A program made the translations under genes and the position numbers. Positions 6,542-9,362 of a DNA stretch of 9,362 bases are shown piece after piece (the first letter of the stretch is position 1; the number at the start of each line of letters is the position of its first letter). The DNA lies in assembly GCA_964540755.1 (NCBI GenBank), contig CAZIOB010000101.1:1-9362 (forward strand), in the 5' to 3' direction. The stretch is from JAAYJR01 sp964540755. GTDB taxonomy: Bacteria; Bacteroidota; Bacteroidia; Bacteroidales; Prolixibacteraceae. Under the pieces are notes generated by a model. It did no database searches and had not been told where the DNA came from. It saw only the letters and a program-made list of their open reading frames with translations.

Positions 6542-6777
6542 ATGAATATGCGTTTATCAGGGGTCGTTATTTTGTATTTATTTTTTTTGGGGGGTCCATA
6601 AACTTAGTTTGCAAATTTAATAGTCGTAAAAATAATAATTATAAATTTGTCAGTTGTCAGATTTTAAAATTTAATCAGAAAAATAGTATTACAATCCAGC
6701 CTATTGAAGTCAGGAATGTAATTATTAAGATCCATAATAAGAGGATGATTTTAACCAAAGGGAAAAATTATGTGTAA
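6542..6777 (+). pseudogene. Possible small secreted-protein frame broken at a T8G6 tract
   Basis: ATG at 6542 opens a 19-codon frame with a signal-like hydrophobic run (RLSGVVILYLFFLGG) that stops at TAA 6599-6601, just after eight T (6581-6588) and six G (6589-6594). One extra base in this tract would join it to a frame open from 6535 to a TAA at 6775-6777, giving about 78 residues. The downstream part is rich in K, N and I, as any AT-rich DNA would be, and matches nothing I recognise. It may be a decayed or slippage-switched gene, or chance. Confidence 0.2.
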
Positions 6778-6833
6778 TCTGAATAAACAGGCTATATATT
6801 ACCCCGGTACTTAATAAATAAAATTTGAATCCA

Positions 6834-8114
6834 ATGAAAAAAATATTTGTTTTTCTTGCATTACTCATTCCTTTGTTTTCTGGCAGTCAGAATACAATGT
6901 ACTTTATGGAGAGGGTGCATAATAATATTTTATACAACCCGGCTTTTATACCGGAAGCAAATTTTAATTTAGGATTGCCAGGGATAGGCGGAGTGAATGT
7001 TCATGCCTATAACACAGGTTTCGATTATAATGCCTTTGATTTCTTTTACGACAATCTCGGAAAAGAGGGATACAATCCCGATCGTTTTATAAGATCAATA
7101 GGTAATTACAATACTTTTTTCGGGGAGGCTCAGGTAAATCTTTTATCTTTTGGATTCCGGCTCCGCGAGAATGGGTATCTGTCATTTCATGTTAATATGA
7201 ACGACAGAACATCTCTTAAAGCCGAATCAGACCTGGTCTATCTGTTTGCTGATTTTGATGAGATAGATGAAGAAAAATTTCCAACGCAGGTTGATAACCT
7301 GAATTTCCGAACAAATAATTATTTATCGGTCGGACTAACCTATTCCCGAAGAATAAATGAGAATTTTACAATCGGTATTTCGCCTCATATAAATTACAAT
7401 GTATTGGGCATTAAGACCGATAAGATTAATTATATAATTGATATAGACGAAATAAATGAATCGGGCAGGGAATATGATATAACCTTTGAGGGAGAAGCAG
7501 TCCTTGGTCTGCCTTTTGAAATCAATGAAGAAGCCATTAACGGGGATGAACTTATACTTGCCGCAGGGATTATACCCGGCAACTGGGAAGAAGAGCTGAG
7601 CATTTCTGATATTATGCATAACCGAAGCTTTTCTCTTGATCTGGGAGGTACATATACTTTAGACAAATGGTTTATATCAGCTAGTTTTTTAAATATTGGC
7701 ATGTCAAGATGGAAAATTAATGGATATGAATTAAAAGGAAATAATGATTCAATTAGAATAACAGGACAAGAGAGAATAGGTATTGGCATTCCTCCCAAAC
7801 TTTATTTGGGTATCACACGTCAATTCTCACCTAAATGGAATTACGGAATTCTGTTAAATAACTCCTTTTATAGTGTTGGCGCTAATACTTCAGCTACAGT
7901 CTCCCTGAACGGAGATATAGGGGATATTTTGTCAACTTCATTTAGTTATACTTTTGGATACAAATATAATAATTTTGGACTTGGCTTCAGGGTCAGATTT
8001 TTTCCTGGTGCCGATCTCTATTTTGTCACCGACAATCTTATTCAAATTTTCACCTATCGTGAAGCCTACAGATTCTCGGCAGCTTTTGGGATAAATGTCA
8101 ATTTCGGGGGTTAG
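6834..8114 (+). CDS. DUF5723/PorP-like outer-membrane protein
   Basis: A 426-residue predicted outer-membrane protein. Residues 1-19 form a signal peptide (basic KK, hydrophobic FVFLALLIPLF, SGSQ). The mature start, including NNILYNPAFIPEANFNLGL, is the pattern of Bacteroidota DUF5723 and related PorP/SprF-like proteins (xxYNPA near the N-terminus). The rest alternates hydrophobic and polar residues as a beta-barrel does, with many aromatic and Gly/Asn turns, and an acidic insert near 135-145. I chose the ATG at 6834 over the in-frame TTG at 6825 because it begins directly at the signal peptide and ATG is the normal start. PorP/SprF proteins belong to type IX secretion and gliding systems, but DUF5723 members have no established function and no gliding gene is visible here. 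It appears to be a lone gene, divergent from the peptidase. Confidence 0.82.
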   Translation: MKKIFVFLALLIPLFSGSQNTMYFMERVHNNILYNPAFIPEANFNLGLPGIGGVNVHAYNTGFDYNAFDFFYDNLGKEGYNPDRFIRSIGNYNTFFGEAQVNLLSFGFRLRENGYLSFHVNMNDRTSLKAESDLVYLFADFDEIDEEKFPTQVDNLNFRTNNYLSVGLTYSRRINENFTIGISPHINYNVLGIKTDKINYIIDIDEINESGREYDITFEGEAVLGLPFEINEEAINGDELILAAGIIPGNWEEELSISDIMHNRSFSLDLGGTYTLDKWFISASFLNIGMSRWKINGYELKGNNDSIRITGQERIGIGIPPKLYLGITRQFSPKWNYGILLNNSFYSVGANTSATVSLNGDIGDILSTSFSYTFGYKYNNFGLGFRVRFFPGADLYFVTDNLIQIFTYREAYRFSAAFGINVNFGG

Positions 8115-8116
8115 CG

Positions 8117-8178
8117 GTGGAGGCGAGTTTGCTTCGCTTGGCTACCATTGCTTCGTAGATACGCTCCTACAAATGACG
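8117..8178. repeat. Inverted-repeat-rich intergenic element
   Basis: GTGGAGGCG (8117-8125) and CGCTCCTAC (8162-8170) are imperfect inverted arms, and TTGCTTCG occurs twice in between (8129-8136 and 8148-8155). The stretch is clearly more GC-rich than its neighbours and fits exactly between the stop of the outer-membrane protein gene (8114) and the stop of the antisense remnant (8179). It resembles a dispersed REP-like intergenic repeat; it may also act as a two-way transcription barrier. Confidence 0.4.
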
Positions 8179-8361
8179 TTAATCTTTTTCCCATATGAGG
8201 AGCATGGGTTTGTCACGATAGAAATGTTGCATCTGATCTTCTGTTAGTATGACATATACAATTTTGCGGTTAATGTGTTTTTCTGCTTTGTTTATCAGGT
8301 TATTATTTAATTTTCTTCTTTTGTTCCGGAAAAGCCACATAATATTCACAGGTGGGTTTAG
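8179..8361 (-). pseudogene. C-terminal remnant of a HTH/nucleotidyltransferase-like regulator
   Basis: On the minus strand, a frame from just after an in-frame TAA (8364-8362) to TAA at 8181-8179 encodes about 60 residues; an ATG at 8340 would give 53. The segment KAEKHINRKIVYVILTED followed by LLIWEKD closely matches my recollection of the C-terminus of the Bacteroidota proteins annotated as ArsR-family or winged-helix regulators with a nucleotidyltransferase-like fold (LIxKAEKxIxRKIRYxVYTxEE ... LLLW). Their N-terminal winged helix and the start of the second domain are missing, and no other frame upstream supplies them. The upstream part is probably lost, its place now taken by the BNR_4 promoter. 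The full-length family is about 190 residues. A genuine short gene is the less likely alternative. Confidence 0.5.
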
Positions 8362-8457
8362 TTACAATCTTATGATATTGAAAATCAAATCTTTAGGTTT
8401 AACCTTGAAACTTAACATCTTGCCAAACGTAAATAATGATTGCAGGTTATTTGTATT

Positions 8458-8488
8458 TTTGAAGTGATAAATAAATATAGTATATTTA
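8458..8488 (+). promoter_or_regulatory. Bacteroidota-type promoter of the BNR_4 gene
   Basis: TTTG (8458-8461), a 19 bp spacer and TATATTTA (8481-8488) match the TTTG/N19/TAnnTTTG consensus except for the final base. The expected leader is about 30 nt to the ATG at 8527. Confidence 0.5.
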
Positions 8489-8526
8489 GAGTGTTTGAAG
8501 CTATAGTTAAATCCTAAATAAATCTA

Positions 8527-9362
8527 ATGAAAATGAAGACTAAATATTTGTTTATAAATTTCCTGGTTTTTTTTATGTTTCTATCGGTAATTGCTCAGGA
8601 TAATAATCCCGGTCAATTTCCGGAAAATGTGCTTTTGAACGAAAGAGCAGGCGGATTCAGGGGTATCTGGTATATGAATCAGCCAACTCAGGATAAATAT
8701 GTTTATAAATATAGTGGTGGATTAGGAACTTATTGTGCAAAACATCAGCCTTTTGCGATATATTCGGAAAAAGCTGATAAAACTTTTTTTTGCTTTGGGG
8801 GTTCCAACGAGGATAATTCAACATTGTACCATAATGTTTCTTTTTTTGATCATGCTACAGGTGAAGTGGCTAATCCGACAATAGTGCTTGATAAGGAAAC
8901 TACAGATGCACATGATAATCCTGTTATATCAATTGATGATGAGGGGTATATATGGATCTTCTCGACTTCTCATGGTCTGGCGCGGCCATCTTATATCTCC
9001 AAAAGTGTTAGACCTTATGATATTACTGAATTTAAACTTGTTGAGGCTACTGAGATTGTTGAAGAAGAGGAACAGCCATTTGATAATTTTTCTTATTTCC
9101 AGGTATGGCATACCAAAAATAAAGGATTTTTTGCTTTCCATACAAAATATAGTGAAGAAGGTGATAGGGTTATCGGATTCAATACAAGTGAGGACGGAAA
9201 GAGATGGAAAGAATGGCAGGTTATTGCTCATATTCAAAAAGGTCACTACCAAATTAGCGGAGAGAATAACGGAAATTTTTCTGTTGCTTTTAATTATCAT
9301 CCTGAGGAGGGAGGATTGAATCATCGTACAAATCTTTATTATTTACAGACTCCTGATTTTGG
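8527..9362 (+). CDS. Secreted BNR_4-repeat protein, 3' part outside the window
   Basis: The reading frame is open from ATG 8527 to the end of the window (278 codons plus two bases), so the protein is truncated by the window edge. Residues 1-24 form a signal peptide (KMKTKY, hydrophobic run to FLSVIAQ) without a lipobox. The following GGFRGIWYMNQ, the segment DAHDNPVISIDDEGYIWIF (128-146) with SHG at 148-150, and NFSYFQVWHTKN (188-199) are typical of BNR_4 proteins, a beta-propeller family that includes polysaccharide lyases of the PL24/PL25 type and relatives of unknown activity. An Asp-box-like SEDGKRW lies at 221-227. It probably acts on a polysaccharide in the periplasm or outside the cell. 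The catalytic type cannot be assigned without the C-terminal half. A good promoter lies just upstream, so it may start a polysaccharide-use operon. Confidence 0.75.
   Translation, partial: MKMKTKYLFINFLVFFMFLSVIAQDNNPGQFPENVLLNERAGGFRGIWYMNQPTQDKYVYKYSGGLGTYCAKHQPFAIYSEKADKTFFCFGGSNEDNSTLYHNVSFFDHATGEVANPTIVLDKETTDAHDNPVISIDDEGYIWIFSTSHGLARPSYISKSVRPYDITEFKLVEATEIVEEEEQPFDNFSYFQVWHTKNKGFFAFHTKYSEEGDRVIGFNTSEDGKRWKEWQVIAHIQKGHYQISGENNGNFSVAFNYHPEEGGLNHRTNLYYLQTPDF

Larger units (their letters stand above)
6184..6833. other. Long AT-rich divergent intergenic region
   Basis: No confident gene is seen in these 650 bp between the divergent peptidase and outer-membrane protein genes. Contents: a 7-3-7 hairpin (6388-6404), an imperfect repeat pairing AACTATA (6411-6417) with TATAGTT (6455-6461), a T8G6 tract (6581-6594) and a broken small frame around it (6542-6777). 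Neither flanking gene has a clear TTTG/TAnnTTTG promoter here. Confidence 0.55.
8115..8526. other. Intergenic region with repeat, gene remnant and promoter
   Basis: Between the outer-membrane protein and the BNR_4 gene lie an inverted-repeat-rich element (8117-8178), a minus-strand remnant of a regulator gene (8179-8361) and a promoter (8458-8488). The plus-strand frame at 8249-8467 is antisense to the remnant and is not taken as a gene. Confidence 0.6.

Noticed and set aside
6825..6833. TTG at 6825 as start of the outer-membrane protein
   Set aside because: The ATG at 6834 begins exactly at a good signal peptide, and the extra three residues add nothing.
8249..8467. Plus-strand frame of 72 codons, hydrophobic
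   Set aside because: Antisense to the regulator remnant at 8179-8361, which reads much more like a real protein; the hydrophobic content follows from the complementary lysine-rich codons.
8888..9319. Plus-strand 143-codon frame and the opposing 131-codon frame
   Set aside because: Both lie in other frames of the BNR_4 gene, whose frame is open from 8527 to the window edge with a signal peptide and family motifs.

Overview
The window looks like a Bacteroidota chromosome, probably a polysaccharide-degrading, Bacteroidales-like member. Reasons: AT-rich spacers, promoters of the Bacteroidota type (TTTG, 19 bp, TAnnTTTG), little use of Shine-Dalgarno sequences, a DUF5723/PorP-like outer-membrane protein, and a signal-peptide-bearing BNR_4 protein. 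The assignment rests on protein families and promoter shape, not on a marker gene.

Left part (1-4503, all + strand): a 331 bp regulatory stretch with a 42 bp near-palindrome, a perfect 16 bp palindrome and a near-ideal promoter leads into a LacI-family regulator with a GTG start (332-1441). After a 350 bp gap with a structured leader come a NagA-like amidohydrolase that carries a signal peptide (1792-3036) and an NRAMP-fold transporter that has lost the canonical metal-binding motifs (3218-4456). A rho-independent terminator closes the block at 4473-4503. The three genes plausibly form one regulon: a sensor for a small sugar-like ligand, an exported deacetylase-like enzyme and an importer. 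The ligand is unknown.

Middle part (4457-6833): a papain-fold (C1A) cysteine peptidase on the minus strand (4783-6183) has an intact Gln-Cys-His-Asn set, no signal peptide, and two C-terminal copies of a roughly 60-residue repeat. Its upstream spacer of about 650 bp is very AT-rich and holds a short broken reading frame at a T8G6 tract.

Right part (6834-9362): a DUF5723-type outer-membrane protein (6834-8114), a short inverted-repeat-rich spacer, a minus-strand C-terminal remnant of a HTH/nucleotidyltransferase-like regulator (8179-8361), and then a promoter and the first 278 codons of a secreted BNR_4 protein that runs off the window. No rRNA, functional tRNA, CRISPR array or intact mobile element was seen. 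The most unusual items are the NRAMP-like transporter paired with an exported NagA-like enzyme, the structured leader before that pair, and the peptidase with its duplicated C-terminal module.
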